From: Qipengyuania mesophila
GTDB taxonomy: Bacteria > Pseudomonadota > Alphaproteobacteria > Sphingomonadales > Sphingomonadaceae
Direction: 5' to 3'
Assembly (NCBI RefSeq): GCF_019711655.1
Contig: NZ_JAIGNU010000003.1
Span: forward strand, 210,616-274,615
Length of the DNA stretch: 64,000 nucleotides
Shown: positions 19,281 to 27,478 of the stretch, piece by piece
Layout: the number at the start of each line of letters is the position of its first letter
Position numbering within the stretch: the stretch's first letter is position 1
The notes under the pieces: generated by a model
The model's database searches: none
What the model was told of the DNA's origin: nothing
Seen by the model: the letters and a program-made list of their open reading frames with translations, nothing else
Translations under genes and position numbers: made by a program

Positions 19281-19844
19281 ATGAAGATCAGCGGCGTGGA
19301 CATCCGTCCGGGCAACATCATCGAATACGAAGGCGGCATCTGGAAGGTCGCCAAGATTCAGCACACCCAGCCGGGCAAGGGCGGCGCCTACATGCAGGTC
19401 GAGATGAAGAACCTGCAGGACGGACGCAAGACCAATGTCCGCTTCCGCAGCGCCGACACGGTCGAGAAGGTCCGGCTCGATACCAAGGACTACCAGTTCC
19501 TCTACGAGGACGGCGACATGCTGGTGTTCATGGACAAGGATACCTACGAGCAAATCCACCTGCCGTCCGACCTCCTCGGCGATGCCCGCCCGTTCCTGCA
19601 GGACGGGATGGAAGTCATGCTCGAGCTGTGGGACGAAAAGCCGATCTCGGTCGAACTGCCGCAGCAGGTCGAAGCGACCATCGTCGAGGCCGATGCCGTG
19701 GTGAAGGGGCAGACCGCCTCGTCCAGCTACAAGCCCGCGGTGCTCGACAACGGCGTACGCATCATGGTCCCACCGCATATCGAAAGCGGCACGCGGATCG
19801 TCGTCGACGTCTACGAACAGACCTACGTCGGCAAGGCCAGCTGA
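19281..19844 (+). CDS. efp: Elongation factor P
   Basis: A 187-residue, three-domain translation factor that rescues ribosomes stalled at polyproline stretches. [19 protein letters not shown] opens the KOW-like domain and the loop [10 protein letters not shown] carries Lys33, the position lysylated by EpmA in many bacteria. No modification enzyme gene is in the window. The OB-fold domains with PADTVEK-type and [17 protein letters not shown] endings are complete. It heads a unit with a 116-residue gene and suhB. Confidence 0.95.
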   Translation: MKISGVDIRPGNIIEYEGGIWKVAKIQHTQPGKGGAYMQVEMKNLQDGRKTNVRFRSADTVEKVRLDTKDYQFLYEDGDMLVFMDKDTYEQIHLPSDLLGDARPFLQDGMEVMLELWDEKPISVELPQQVEATIVEADAVVKGQTASSSYKPAVLDNGVRIMVPPHIESGTRIVVDVYEQTYVGKAS

Positions 19845-19848
19845 TCGG

Positions 19849-20199
19849 ATGGGCAAGTCCATCGCCAGCCGGTTCGAAAACGTCGATCTCGTCCGCAGCG
19901 AGCTGCGCGCGGTGATCATCAACGACGACGAGCTGACGCTGGAAATGGACTTCTGCCTCGAGGAAGCCCATCCCGATTACGAGGCACCGGGCGTGGGCGA
20001 GGACTGCTGCTTTCACCCCGGCCTGCTGAAATTCGCCGGGATTTCGAAGCTCAGCCTCGAGCGCGCGGAGCATTCGCCCGAGGCCGTGCGCCGCTACGCC
20101 ATCCAGTCGTTCCATATCGAGGGCAGCAAGTTCGACATGGCCTGCGACTGGGGCACCATCCACCTGCAGGCGCGTTCGATCCGCGTCCTCACCGAATAA
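19849..20199 (+). CDS. Conserved protein of unknown function between efp and suhB
   Basis: A 116-residue soluble protein beginning GKSIASRFENVDLVRSELRA. It is acidic, with paired cysteines in GEDCCFHPG and a third in FDMACDWG, and no signal or membrane segment. The cysteine and histidine cluster could bind metal, but no family is recognised. The start lies four bases after the efp stop and the stop ten bases before suhB, so it is translated from the same mRNA. Confidence 0.7.
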   Translation: MGKSIASRFENVDLVRSELRAVIINDDELTLEMDFCLEEAHPDYEAPGVGEDCCFHPGLLKFAGISKLSLERAEHSPEAVRRYAIQSFHIEGSKFDMACDWGTIHLQARSIRVLTE

Positions 20200-20209
20200 G
20201 AGAGTTTTC

Positions 20210-21031
20210 ATGGCCGTTCTATCGGGTGTCATCCGCGTTATGGAGAAGGCCGCGCGCAAGGCGGGCGGCCGGCTGCGTCGCGATTTCGGCGAAGTCGAAC
20301 ACCTCCAGGTGAGCCACAAGGGCCCGGCCGACTTCGTGTCGAAGGCCGACCGCATCGCCGAACGCACGATCTACGACGAACTGCTCGCCGCGCGGCCCGA
20401 CTGGGGCTTCGTGATGGAAGAGGCCGGGATCATCGAGGGCGACGAGTCCAAGCCGCGCTGGATCGTCGACCCGCTCGACGGCACCAGCAACTTCCTCCAC
20501 GGCATCCCGCATTTCGCGATCAGCATCGCGGTGCAGGAACCCAAGCTCGGCGGCGGCGGCTGGGACGACGTGACCGCCGCGGTGGTCTACAATCCGGTGA
20601 CCGACGAGACCTTCTGGGCCGAAAAGAGCCGCGGCGCATGGCTGCACGACGGCCGCCTGCGCGTCTCCTCGCGGCGCCATTTGTCCGAGGCGCTGATCGC
20701 CACGGGCATTCCCTTCCAGGGCCATGGCGATTTCGCCGACTGGACCAGGATCTTCAGCGCCATCGCCCCGCAGGTCGCGGGCATCCGCCGGTTCGGTGCG
20801 GCCTCGCTCGACCTCGCCTGGCTCGCTGCCGGCCGCTTCGACGGCTTCTGGGAAAGCGACCTCAAGGATTGGGACACGGCGGCAGGCTGCCTGATCGTGC
20901 GCGAAGCGGGCGGCTTCGTCTCCGACTTCCGCGGGCGGTCGCAGCCGATCCATGCGAAGCAGGTGCTCGCCGCGAACGACGCGCTGCATTCGAAGCTGCA
21001 CAAATTGCTGGCGGGCGCGCTCAAGGCCTGA
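20210..21031 (+). CDS. suhB: Inositol monophosphatase family protein (SuhB-like)
   Basis: A 273-residue Mg-dependent phosphatase. The metal motif WIVDPLDGTSNFLHGIPHF (Asp87, Asp90) and the C-terminal LKDWDTAAGCLIVREAGG are the two inositol monophosphatase signatures. MEEAG supplies the glutamate ligand. Family members dephosphorylate inositol-1-phosphate; E. coli SuhB also acts in rRNA antitermination. Which role dominates here is unknown. It is third in the efp unit. Confidence 0.88.
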   Translation: MAVLSGVIRVMEKAARKAGGRLRRDFGEVEHLQVSHKGPADFVSKADRIAERTIYDELLAARPDWGFVMEEAGIIEGDESKPRWIVDPLDGTSNFLHGIPHFAISIAVQEPKLGGGGWDDVTAAVVYNPVTDETFWAEKSRGAWLHDGRLRVSSRRHLSEALIATGIPFQGHGDFADWTRIFSAIAPQVAGIRRFGAASLDLAWLAAGRFDGFWESDLKDWDTAAGCLIVREAGGFVSDFRGRSQPIHAKQVLAANDALHSKLHKLLAGALKA

Positions 21032-21124
21032 CCGGGGCCATCCGGCCGCGAGGCTGGGCAGGGCGGGAACCGACTGCGGCCTCCACACGTCTTTCTTGCA
21101 TAAGAGAGACTTGGAAGGTCGCGC

Positions 21125-21460
21125 ATGTTCAAGGCATTGGGAATTGCGGCGTGTTGTGCCGTCTGCGCTTCCCCCGCGCTGGCGGGGCAGCGCGCGAAGG
21201 CGAAGCCGCCGGTCGCCCCCATGCCGCATGATTTCGACCTCGCCAGCATTCCGCGCAGCGGAGAGATGGCGCGCGAGGATGCCTGCCCTCCCGATCCCGT
21301 CCTGCCGCGCCTGGTCGATACGCGCGACTTCACGCCGCCCACGCTCGAGCTGTCGCTGTCCGACGAGCGCGGCGGCCCCGTGCTCGCGCTCGGCGCGCTC
21401 GGCGCGAAGCACAAGGATGCACCGCGCCTCGCGCATGTCGCGGTGTTCATGGATTTCTGA
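21125..21460 (+). CDS. Predicted exported protein of unknown function
   Basis: A 111-residue protein with a signal peptide (FKALGIAACCAVCASPALAG). The mature part is proline-rich (KPPVAPMPHDF) with an extended C-terminus ending HVAVFMDF, which could be the last strand of a beta fold. No domain is recognised. It lies between suhB and tRNA-Leu. Confidence 0.55.
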   Translation: MFKALGIAACCAVCASPALAGQRAKAKPPVAPMPHDFDLASIPRSGEMAREDACPPDPVLPRLVDTRDFTPPTLELSLSDERGGPVLALGALGAKHKDAPRLAHVAVFMDF

Positions 21461-21479
21461 GCCAAGCGCAACGCGCCGC

Positions 21480-21508
21480 TTGAACGCGTCCCCCGCACGA
21501 GCTATCCG
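21480..21508 (+). promoter_or_regulatory. Promoter of tRNA-Leu
   Basis: TTGAAC (21480-21485) and TATCCG (21503-21508) are spaced by 17 bases, placing the start of transcription about 12 bases before the mature tRNA. Confidence 0.5.
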
Positions 21509-21526
21509 CCGCGCTCCCGACCCAGT

Positions 21527-21611
21527 GCCCCTGTGGCGGAATTGGTAGACGCGCTCGACTCAAAATCGAGTTTCTTACGAAGTGCCGGTTCGAGTCCGGC
21601 CAGGGGTACCA
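21527..21611 (+). tRNA. tRNA-Leu (anticodon CAA)
   Basis: An 85-base class II tRNA. The acceptor GCCCCTG pairs with CAGGGGT (a G-T at the end), followed by discriminator A and an encoded CCA. The anticodon loop CTCAAAA in a CTCGA/TCGAG stem gives CAA at 21561-21563. A long variable arm (TTTCTTACGAAGT) is present, as expected for leucine. The region downstream is lower in GC and carries a partial copy of the 3' end about 2.3 kb away. Confidence 0.95.
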
Positions 21612-21782
21612 CGCCTGTACTTGCCGGGATTTTCAAAAGCTCGGAGAATCCACCGAGGTCGCAGGTAGGTCAAAGCAAGGTCAGGCCGCTTGCTCGCAGA
21701 TGCGCTCCAGCCCGGACAGAAGCGCTCGTTAAGATAGCGACCCGATTGCGGACGTTTTCCAAGTGTGTATTGCGAGAGGGCT

Positions 21783-22079
21783 ATGGTATTAAAACGCACT
21801 AGATTGTTCCCGTTTGCGGCATCTCTATCACTTCTAGCTTCTGTTGCCCTGGCAATTACCCCACTGCTCATTCCGAACGTCCAGATCGTTTTTTTGATGA
21901 TCGCGAACTGGGTGTTTTTTATGGTGCTGGGACATTCAATCTCGCCGCCTGCACCCTTTTTGCTTGGTCGCCCTCCTGCTGGGGTAGAGAGGAAACGTTG
22001 GCACATCTGGTGCTTGGCGTTGATCGCCTTCTCAGCTTCGGGTTTCTTTGCCCTTTTGAATTCCGAACGGATATCCTGA
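21783..22079 (+). CDS. Small membrane protein of unknown function
   Basis: A 98-residue protein with about three hydrophobic helices (near 8-28, 33-52 and 76-92) and a basic loop GRPPAGVERKRW. No family is recognised. GAGAGG precedes the ATG at 21783; an in-frame GTG at 21765 lacks a site. Base composition is visibly less GC-rich than in neighbouring genes, as in the next two genes. The 171 bases between tRNA-Leu and this gene hold no other feature I can support. Confidence 0.5.
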   Translation: MVLKRTRLFPFAASLSLLASVALAITPLLIPNVQIVFLMIANWVFFMVLGHSISPPAPFLLGRPPAGVERKRWHIWCLALIAFSASGFFALLNSERIS

Positions 22080-22174
22080 CCTTTGCAGGGTCCGGCTTCC
22101 CACCCATTTCTCGACCGCTTTGCTGGGCTAGCGAACTGCCAAAAGCGGATCAGCGGTCAACGACCCGCCTGCAG

Positions 22175-22864
22175 TCATTTGCCAGCAGCACGCTTGGTCT
22201 CGGCGAAGACACTCAACATGAGCCAGCTTGGTGCTCGCTCAACTAGAGTTGGTGTACCTTCGATTGTCAGCGCTCCGCTCGCCAATGCGTGACCAATCGG
22301 GTGAATACCGCGCCAGATTTCAGCCATAGTTCTAACATCGACTTCGATGCGAAGGTCTTCGTCAAATCCCGGAGGCTTGACGCAGACGTCTACGCGGGGA
22401 TGGTCGCAAACCAGCCAGAACAGGCGATGGTGGCTTGGTGCGTCGGTAAAGTAGATCGCCAGTACGGTCCTCCCATCTGGCATGGCAGCGGTGTCAATGC
22501 GCCTGTGCATCGCCCAAACCAACCAAGCAGGATCAAGGTCTTCGTCGTCGATCTCGCGTGCCCACCTTTGTCCCCACGTGCCGATGGCCGACAGGATTGG
22601 CTTTAGTTCCGTCCCGGCCTCGGTCAGGAAGTACTCTTCGTACCCTTTCGGCCGTGAGGGTCGTCGCGTGACAATTCCCGCACTTTCGAGATGAAGCAGC
22701 CTGTTCTTCAAGAGGGTGGCGGAAATGCGCGGCACACCGCGGCGAATTTCATTGAAGCGGGTCGCCCCCGCATTCATCTCGCGCAAAACCAACAACATCC
22801 ATTTTTGCGTCAGCACTTCTGAAGCAAGCGCAATGGGACAAAACTGACCGAATTGGGATGACAT
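22175..22864 (-). CDS. HxlR-family transcriptional regulator with C-terminal ligand domain
   Basis: A 229-residue protein. Residues about 8-105 are an HxlR winged helix: CPIALASEVLTQKWMLLVLREM, RFNEIRRGVPRISATLLKNRL, then YEEYFLTEAG. The remaining 120 residues resemble an SCP2-like ligand pocket (AIYFTDAPSHHRLFWLV, MAEIWRGIHPIG), an arrangement common in longer HxlR proteins. HxlR regulators respond to oxidants, aldehydes or small aromatics. The start at 22864 has AAGGGA upstream; GTG at 22885 and ATG at 22870 are alternatives. It is divergent from the cupin gene across 92 bases holding an inverted repeat. Confidence 0.8.
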   Translation of the reverse strand: MSSQFGQFCPIALASEVLTQKWMLLVLREMNAGATRFNEIRRGVPRISATLLKNRLLHLESAGIVTRRPSRPKGYEEYFLTEAGTELKPILSAIGTWGQRWAREIDDEDLDPAWLVWAMHRRIDTAAMPDGRTVLAIYFTDAPSHHRLFWLVCDHPRVDVCVKPPGFDEDLRIEVDVRTMAEIWRGIHPIGHALASGALTIEGTPTLVERAPSWLMLSVFAETKRAAGK

Positions 22865-22909
22865 GAGCATTCCCTTCAGCCTCACTGTGTCACAGCTTGC
22901 TGCAAATGG

Positions 22910-22939
22910 CGACTAGCGGTCCAGATTTGTGACTAGTCG
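22910..22939. promoter_or_regulatory. Candidate HxlR operator
   Basis: CGACTAG (22910-22916) and CTAGTCG (22933-22939) are exact reverse complements 16 bases apart, so their centres are about two helical turns apart. They lie midway between the divergent regulator and cupin genes, where an autoregulatory HxlR dimer would be expected to bind. Confidence 0.45.
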
Positions 22940-22956
22940 TGAAATAACTGCACATT

Positions 22957-23661
22957 ATGCTCGACCTCATGGTAGGCAAAACGATCAGTTCTCACCTTTC
23001 GCGCAGGGCTGTTATGGCTGGGGGAACCGCGATCCTGGCCGCGGCTTCGGGAAGGAAGGCACTTTCGATGAACACCTCAGCAAGGAGCCAGACCACAGGG
23101 CACCAGCGCTTATTTGATCGCGACCGCTTCATAGAGGATTGTGTAAGTGCCCACCGATCCACTGGCATGGAGGCCGTTCGCGAAGTACTTGCAGAAGCGA
23201 TCCGCGATCACCGCGCAGTGCTGAAAACGCTTGGAGGGCCGACCAAAGCCGGGCTCGACGTTATGCACACGTCTCCAGACTTCACCATCTTTGCTGCGCA
23301 TTGGACGCCCCAGATGAACTTGTTGCCGCACGATCACATGATGAAAGCCTTGATCGGCATCTACACCGGACGCGAGGACAACATCTTGTGGCGGCACGGT
23401 GAGGAGGGCATCGAGGCTTATGAAGCCAATTGTCTGTTCGAAGGTGATATTGCGGCGCTACCCTCGCATGCAATCCACTCTGTTACTAATCCGCTGCAGA
23501 GATTCACCGGCGGCATCCATATTTACGACGGCGATTTCTTTGCAACAGAGAGACATCAGTGGGACCCTGAGACTCTGGCGGAAGCGCCCTCTGATGGGGA
23601 AGCGATCAAGGCGATGTTCGCCGCGGAGAACGAGCGGCTTTTTGGGAGGGACAGCAACTGA
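22957..23661 (+). CDS. Cupin protein of the cysteine dioxygenase-like superfamily, with Tat-type leader
   Basis: A 234-residue protein. The N-terminus SRRAVMAGGTAILAAASG looks like a twin-arginine leader, suggesting export folded with its metal. The core MNLLPHDHMMKALIGIYTGRE is the first cupin motif of the metal-dependent, double-stranded beta-helix proteins related to cysteine/thiol dioxygenases; a later His in LPSHAIHSVTNP would complete an Fe(II) site. The substrate is unknown. It faces an HxlR regulator and lies in the atypical segment after tRNA-Leu. The start could be one of several nearby ATGs. Confidence 0.68.
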   Translation: MLDLMVGKTISSHLSRRAVMAGGTAILAAASGRKALSMNTSARSQTTGHQRLFDRDRFIEDCVSAHRSTGMEAVREVLAEAIRDHRAVLKTLGGPTKAGLDVMHTSPDFTIFAAHWTPQMNLLPHDHMMKALIGIYTGREDNILWRHGEEGIEAYEANCLFEGDIAALPSHAIHSVTNPLQRFTGGIHIYDGDFFATERHQWDPETLAEAPSDGEAIKAMFAAENERLFGRDSN

Positions 23662-23938
23662 AGCCTCCTTTCTGATGGGATGATTGGATTGTCCGTCTTC
23701 CACCCAATTCCAGTCAAAGAGCTGCATCGGTGCCTGCAGGAAAGCCGACATTCGAATTCGAGCCTGGCAATACGTCAAATCGTAACCACAAACGACTGAA
23801 CATCGCCGTGCGAGATACCGCGGGTTTTCAAGGGGGGCATCAGCGAAGCACTGGTTCGATAGAATTCAGGCACTTCGGCCAGGGGTGCCCAACTAAAGCC
23901 TTGCGCATCGCGGGATAAACTGGGAGTTCCGGCGCCGG
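23662..23938. other. Gap of 277 bases with no convincing gene
   Basis: No frame here has both a ribosome site and protein-like sequence. The minus strand from 23957 to 23778 reads as a fragment ending SASLMPPLKTRGISHGDVQSF, weakly like the C-terminus of amidohydrolase/phosphotriesterase-type proteins, and could be a gene remnant. The gap also contains a partial copy of the tRNA-Leu 3' end. Confidence 0.4.
23876..23886 (+). repeat. Partial copy of the tRNA-Leu 3' end (candidate attachment-site scar)
   Basis: CGGCCAGGGGT is identical to the tRNA-Leu stretch ending at 21607, in the same orientation, 2.28 kb away. GGTTCGA, the tRNA T-loop sequence, also occurs 16 bases before it (three bases in the tRNA). 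The copies bracket the lower-GC segment. No integrase is present, so an integration origin is only inferred. Confidence 0.4.
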
Positions 23939-25738
23939 ATGATCGGGGTTCCTTCATACCACGCGATTGCGGCGATGGCGGTGACCATCGCCATGTTCGT
24001 CGCCTTCGCCCGCGGGCGGATGTCGGTCGAGATCATCTCGCTGCTGACGATCGCGGTGATCGCGGTCGGGCTCTATTTCTTCCCGCTCCCCGACACCCAG
24101 CCGATCGACGGGCTCAGCCTCGCCTTCTCGGGCTTCGGCCATTACGCGCTGATCACGATCTGTGCGCTGATGATCATGGGGCGGGGTCTGGTGGTGACGG
24201 GCGCGCTCGAGCCCGCGGCGCGCTTCCTCGAGCGGCTGTTCAAGGTCAATCTGCAACTCGGCCTGCTGTTCTCGCTGGCGGTGACCTTCATCCTCTCGAT
24301 GTTCGTCAACAACACGCCCGTTCTGGTGCTGCTGATGCCGATTTTCGTCCAGCTCGCCATGCGCGGCGCTATGCCCGCCTCGAAGACGCTGATCCCGATC
24401 AACGCCGCCTCGCTGATGGGCGGCATGGCGACCACGATCGGCACCTCGACCAACATCCTCGTCGTCTCGATCGCGGTCGATCTGGGGATGAAGGAAATGG
24501 ACGTGTTCCATTTCACCCCGATCGTGCTGATCGCCTCGCTCGTCGCGCTGCCCTTCGTCTGGATCGTGATGCCGCGCATGCTCGGCGACAACAGGGTCGA
24601 GACGGTCCATGCCCAGCGCCTCTTCGAGACCCGCCTGCGGGTGACCGAGAACTCGGTGCTTAACGGTCGCGAACTGTCCGAGCTCGCCTCGCGCCTGCCC
24701 GCCGGAATCGAGTTCCACGACGTGCCGCCCGGCCTGATGCGCCCGCAGCACCGCCTGCGGATGACCGGCACGCACGAGGCGATCGAGGAAGCGATGAACG
24801 TTCTGCGTGGCGATGCCGCGCCGAGCTGGGTGATCGATCGCATCCGTCGCCGGTCATCCGAAACAGGCGCCGACATTGCCGTGGGCGAGATGATCGTCAC
24901 TGCCGATTCGCGCCTGATCGGGCGGACGTTGCCGAGTTCGGGTATCGCCGACCTCTATGGCGTCGCGGTCATCGGCACGCATCGTCCCGATCGCCTCGTT
25001 GGCGAGAAGGAGAAGTTCTCCGAAGGCGGCGACCACCGCTTCGCCGAAGGCGACGTGCTGCTGGTCATGGGCTTGCCCGACGACATGGAGCATTTCGCCC
25101 GCGCCGACAGCCTGCTCCTGCTCGAAGGCATGCGCGAACTGCCGCGTCGCTCCAAGGCGGCGCTGTCCGCCGCGATCATGGGCGGTTCGATCGCCGTCGC
25201 CTCGGTCGGGCTGGTGCCGATCGCCATCACCTCGCTCGCCGGCGCGATTCTGATGTTCGTCACCGGCTGCGTGAAGTTCGACCGCGTCGGCCGGGGGCTG
25301 TCCGGCAGCGTGATCGTGCTGGTGGCGGCGAGCATCGCGCTGGGGCGGATCATCCTCGACAGCGGCGCGGCCGACTGGGTCGGCACGGTGATGGCGACGG
25401 GGCTCGACTATCTCTCGCCCGCAGCGGCGCTCGCCGCGATCATGCTGGCGATGACCTTCCTGACCAATTTCGCGTCGAACGCGACCGCGGCCACGGTCGG
25501 GACGCCGATCGCCTTCGCCATCGCCACCAAGCTGGGCCTGCCGCCCGAACCGCTGGTGCTGGCGGTGCTGTTCGGTTGCAATTTGTGTTACGCGACGCCG
25601 ATCGCCTACCAGACCAACATGCTGATCATGGCCGAGGGCTCCTATGAGTTCCGCGACTATGTTCGCACGGGCGTGCCGCTGGTCCTGATCATGGTCACCA
25701 TGCTGTCGCTTGCGCTGGTTGTGACCTACGGGCTCTAG
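23939..25738 (+). CDS. SLC13/DASS-family permease with TrkA-C domains
   Basis: A 599-residue inner-membrane protein. The two membrane halves (about 1-215 and 400-599) carry the paired motifs FVNNTPVLV and NFASNATAATVG that bind Na+ and substrate in the divalent anion:sodium family. Between them two regulatory TrkA-C-like domains are seen (around 225-300 and 310-395, with GRTLPSSGIADLYGVAV). Members carry di- or tricarboxylates, sulfate or similar anions; which one is open. High GC returns at this gene, just outside the atypical segment. Confidence 0.87.
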   Translation: MIGVPSYHAIAAMAVTIAMFVAFARGRMSVEIISLLTIAVIAVGLYFFPLPDTQPIDGLSLAFSGFGHYALITICALMIMGRGLVVTGALEPAARFLERLFKVNLQLGLLFSLAVTFILSMFVNNTPVLVLLMPIFVQLAMRGAMPASKTLIPINAASLMGGMATTIGTSTNILVVSIAVDLGMKEMDVFHFTPIVLIASLVALPFVWIVMPRMLGDNRVETVHAQRLFETRLRVTENSVLNGRELSELASRLPAGIEFHDVPPGLMRPQHRLRMTGTHEAIEEAMNVLRGDAAPSWVIDRIRRRSSETGADIAVGEMIVTADSRLIGRTLPSSGIADLYGVAVIGTHRPDRLVGEKEKFSEGGDHRFAEGDVLLVMGLPDDMEHFARADSLLLLEGMRELPRRSKAALSAAIMGGSIAVASVGLVPIAITSLAGAILMFVTGCVKFDRVGRGLSGSVIVLVAASIALGRIILDSGAADWVGTVMATGLDYLSPAAALAAIMLAMTFLTNFASNATAATVGTPIAFAIATKLGLPPEPLVLAVLFGCNLCYATPIAYQTNMLIMAEGSYEFRDYVRTGVPLVLIMVTMLSLALVVTYGL

Positions 25739-25860
25739 GGCTTTCCTACAGCGCGCGGCTCTGCAACACAGGGTGTGACGAAACCGGCCCTCAGCGGGCA
25801 GGTGCGCTTTTGCCCATGGACAGTGGTCCATGCGGTCCATGTCTCGGGAGAACAAAGGGT

Positions 25861-27186
25861 ATGCACAAAGCCGTTCCAACAAGCCTCGCTGCGCTGGCGA
25901 TGGTTCTCGCCGCACCGGCCCAGGCCGACGATCTGCGCACCGATGTCGCGGCGGACATGCCCGAGTTGATGGAATTGTACCGCGACCTGCACGCGCATCC
26001 CGAACTCAGCTTCCAGGAACACAAGACCGCCGCCAAACTGGCCGAACGCATGCGCAAGCTCGGCTTCGAAGTGACCGAGGGCGTGGGCAAGACCGGCGTC
26101 GTCTCGGTGATGAAGAACGGCGACGGCCCGACCGTGCTCATCCGCGCCGACATGGACGGGCTGCCGGTGGTCGAACAGACCGGGCTGCCCTTCGCCAGCA
26201 AGGAAACCGCGACTCCCGCCAGCGGCGTCACCACCGGGGTGATGCACGCCTGCGGCCACGATACGCACATGACCGGTTTCATCGGCGCGGCGCAGCTGCT
26301 GGTCGATCGCAAGGATGAATGGCAGGGCACGCTGGTGATGATCCTCCAGCCCGCCGAAGAGGCGGGGGGCGGCGCACGGGCGATGCTCGCCGACGGGCTC
26401 TACACGCGCTTTCCCAAGCCCGATTACGCGCTCGCCTTCCACGACGCCGCGGCTCCGGCGCCCGCCGGAACCATCGGCATCACGCCGGGCTATGCGCTCG
26501 CCAATGTCGACAGCGTCAATATCCAGGTGAAGGGCATCGGCGGGCACGGCGCCTATCCGCACACCACCAAGGACCCGATCGTGCTCGCCAGCGCCATCGT
26601 CATGCGGTTGCAGACGCTGGTCAGCCGCGAGCTGTCGCCGCTCGAACCGGGCGTGGTGACCGTGGGCAGCTTCCTGTCGGGGGCCAAGCACAACATCATC
26701 TCGGACGAGGCCAAGCTCCAGCTGACCGTGCGCAGCTATTCGGACGAGAGCCGCAAGCTGCTGCTCGACGGGATCGCGCGCATCGCCAAGGGCGAGGCGA
26801 TCGCGGCGGGGCTTCCCGAAGACCTGATGCCGGTGATCGAGGTACAGGAGGACTTCACCCCCTCGACCTATAACGATCCCGACTTCACCGAACAGCTGCT
26901 GGCGAGCTTCGGCGAGCGCTTCGGCGAAGACCGCGTCGCGACCATGCCGCCGGTGATGGGGGGCGAGGATTTCAGCGAGTACCGTCGCGCCGACCCCGAC
27001 CATATCAAGTCGGCGATCTTCTGGATCAGCGGCACGCCGGCACCGATGCTCGAGGCGCTCGAGAAGGAGGGCAAGCCGCTGCCCTCGCTGCATTCGCCCT
27101 TCTGGGCGCCCGATGCGGAGAAGGTCATCGCCACCGGCGCCGAGGCGCTCGCGAGCGCGGCGATGGGGTTGATGCCCGCGAGCTGA
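25861..27186 (+). CDS. Exported M20 metallopeptidase/amidohydrolase
   Basis: A 441-residue protein with a signal peptide (VPTSLAALAMVLAAPAQADD). RDLHAHPELSFQEH, MHACGHDTHM and LQPAEEAGGGARAM are the metal and catalytic motifs of the M20D subfamily (hippurate, IAA-amino-acid and N-acyl-amino-acid hydrolases). IGGHGAYPHTTKDPI belongs to the inserted dimerisation lid. The final His ligand is in SLHSPFW. Full length. The start at 25861 gives the signal peptide; an earlier in-frame ATG at 25810 does not. Confidence 0.9.
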   Translation: MHKAVPTSLAALAMVLAAPAQADDLRTDVAADMPELMELYRDLHAHPELSFQEHKTAAKLAERMRKLGFEVTEGVGKTGVVSVMKNGDGPTVLIRADMDGLPVVEQTGLPFASKETATPASGVTTGVMHACGHDTHMTGFIGAAQLLVDRKDEWQGTLVMILQPAEEAGGGARAMLADGLYTRFPKPDYALAFHDAAAPAPAGTIGITPGYALANVDSVNIQVKGIGGHGAYPHTTKDPIVLASAIVMRLQTLVSRELSPLEPGVVTVGSFLSGAKHNIISDEAKLQLTVRSYSDESRKLLLDGIARIAKGEAIAAGLPEDLMPVIEVQEDFTPSTYNDPDFTEQLLASFGERFGEDRVATMPPVMGGEDFSEYRRADPDHIKSAIFWISGTPAPMLEALEKEGKPLPSLHSPFWAPDAEKVIATGAEALASAAMGLMPAS

Positions 27187-27202
27187 CGCCGCGCACAAAA
27201 GT

Positions 27203-27235
27203 GGCCGCCGGAGCGTTGGGGGCGCTCCGACGGCC
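27203..27235. terminator. Convergent hairpin, possible terminator
   Basis: GGCCGCCGGAGCG (27203-27215) pairs with CGCTCCGACGGCC (27223-27235) with one mismatch, between converging genes. On the minus strand TTTT follows after two bases. A smaller TTCTCC/GGAGAA hairpin follows at 27239-27256. Confidence 0.5.
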
Positions 27236-27270
27236 GTATTCTCCTCCCCAGGAGAAATCGTGAAACGGGG

Positions 27271-27459
27271 TCACTCGGCGGGGACGTAAGTCCCCAGCCG
27301 GTGGTGCAGGGCATTGATCTTCGCCAGTTCCTCGCGGTCGTCGGTCGCCTTGGCATAATGCGTCAGGGCGGTACGCAGCAGGCGGAAATCGGCGGTCGAG
27401 AACAGCGCGCGGGCGCGGCCGGGCTCGGTCTTGGGCATGTCGTCAGTCATCGTCGTCAT
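27271..27459 (-). CDS. Small soluble protein downstream of isocitrate lyase
   Basis: A 62-residue, charged, mostly helical protein (FSTADFRLLRTALTHYAKA, then REELAKINALHHRLG). No family is recognised. A strong GGAGGAAGAGG site sits directly before the ATG at 27459. It starts 19 bases after the aceA stop on the same strand, so it is very probably co-transcribed; a role tied to glyoxylate metabolism is inferred from position only. Confidence 0.68.
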   Translation of the reverse strand: MTTMTDDMPKTEPGRARALFSTADFRLLRTALTHYAKATDDREELAKINALHHRLGTYVPAE

Positions 27460-27478
27460 CCTCTCTTCCTCCCGGGTG

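Noticed and set aside
21533..21802. Open frame of about 90 codons beginning in tRNA-Leu
   Set aside because: It uses the tRNA as its first third and has no ribosome site.
22289..22606. Plus-strand open frame opposite the HxlR gene
   Set aside because: Antisense to the well-supported regulator, with no family resemblance.
21612..23938. Intact genomic island or prophage
   Set aside because: No integrase, transposase or phage gene is present; only a remnant can be argued.
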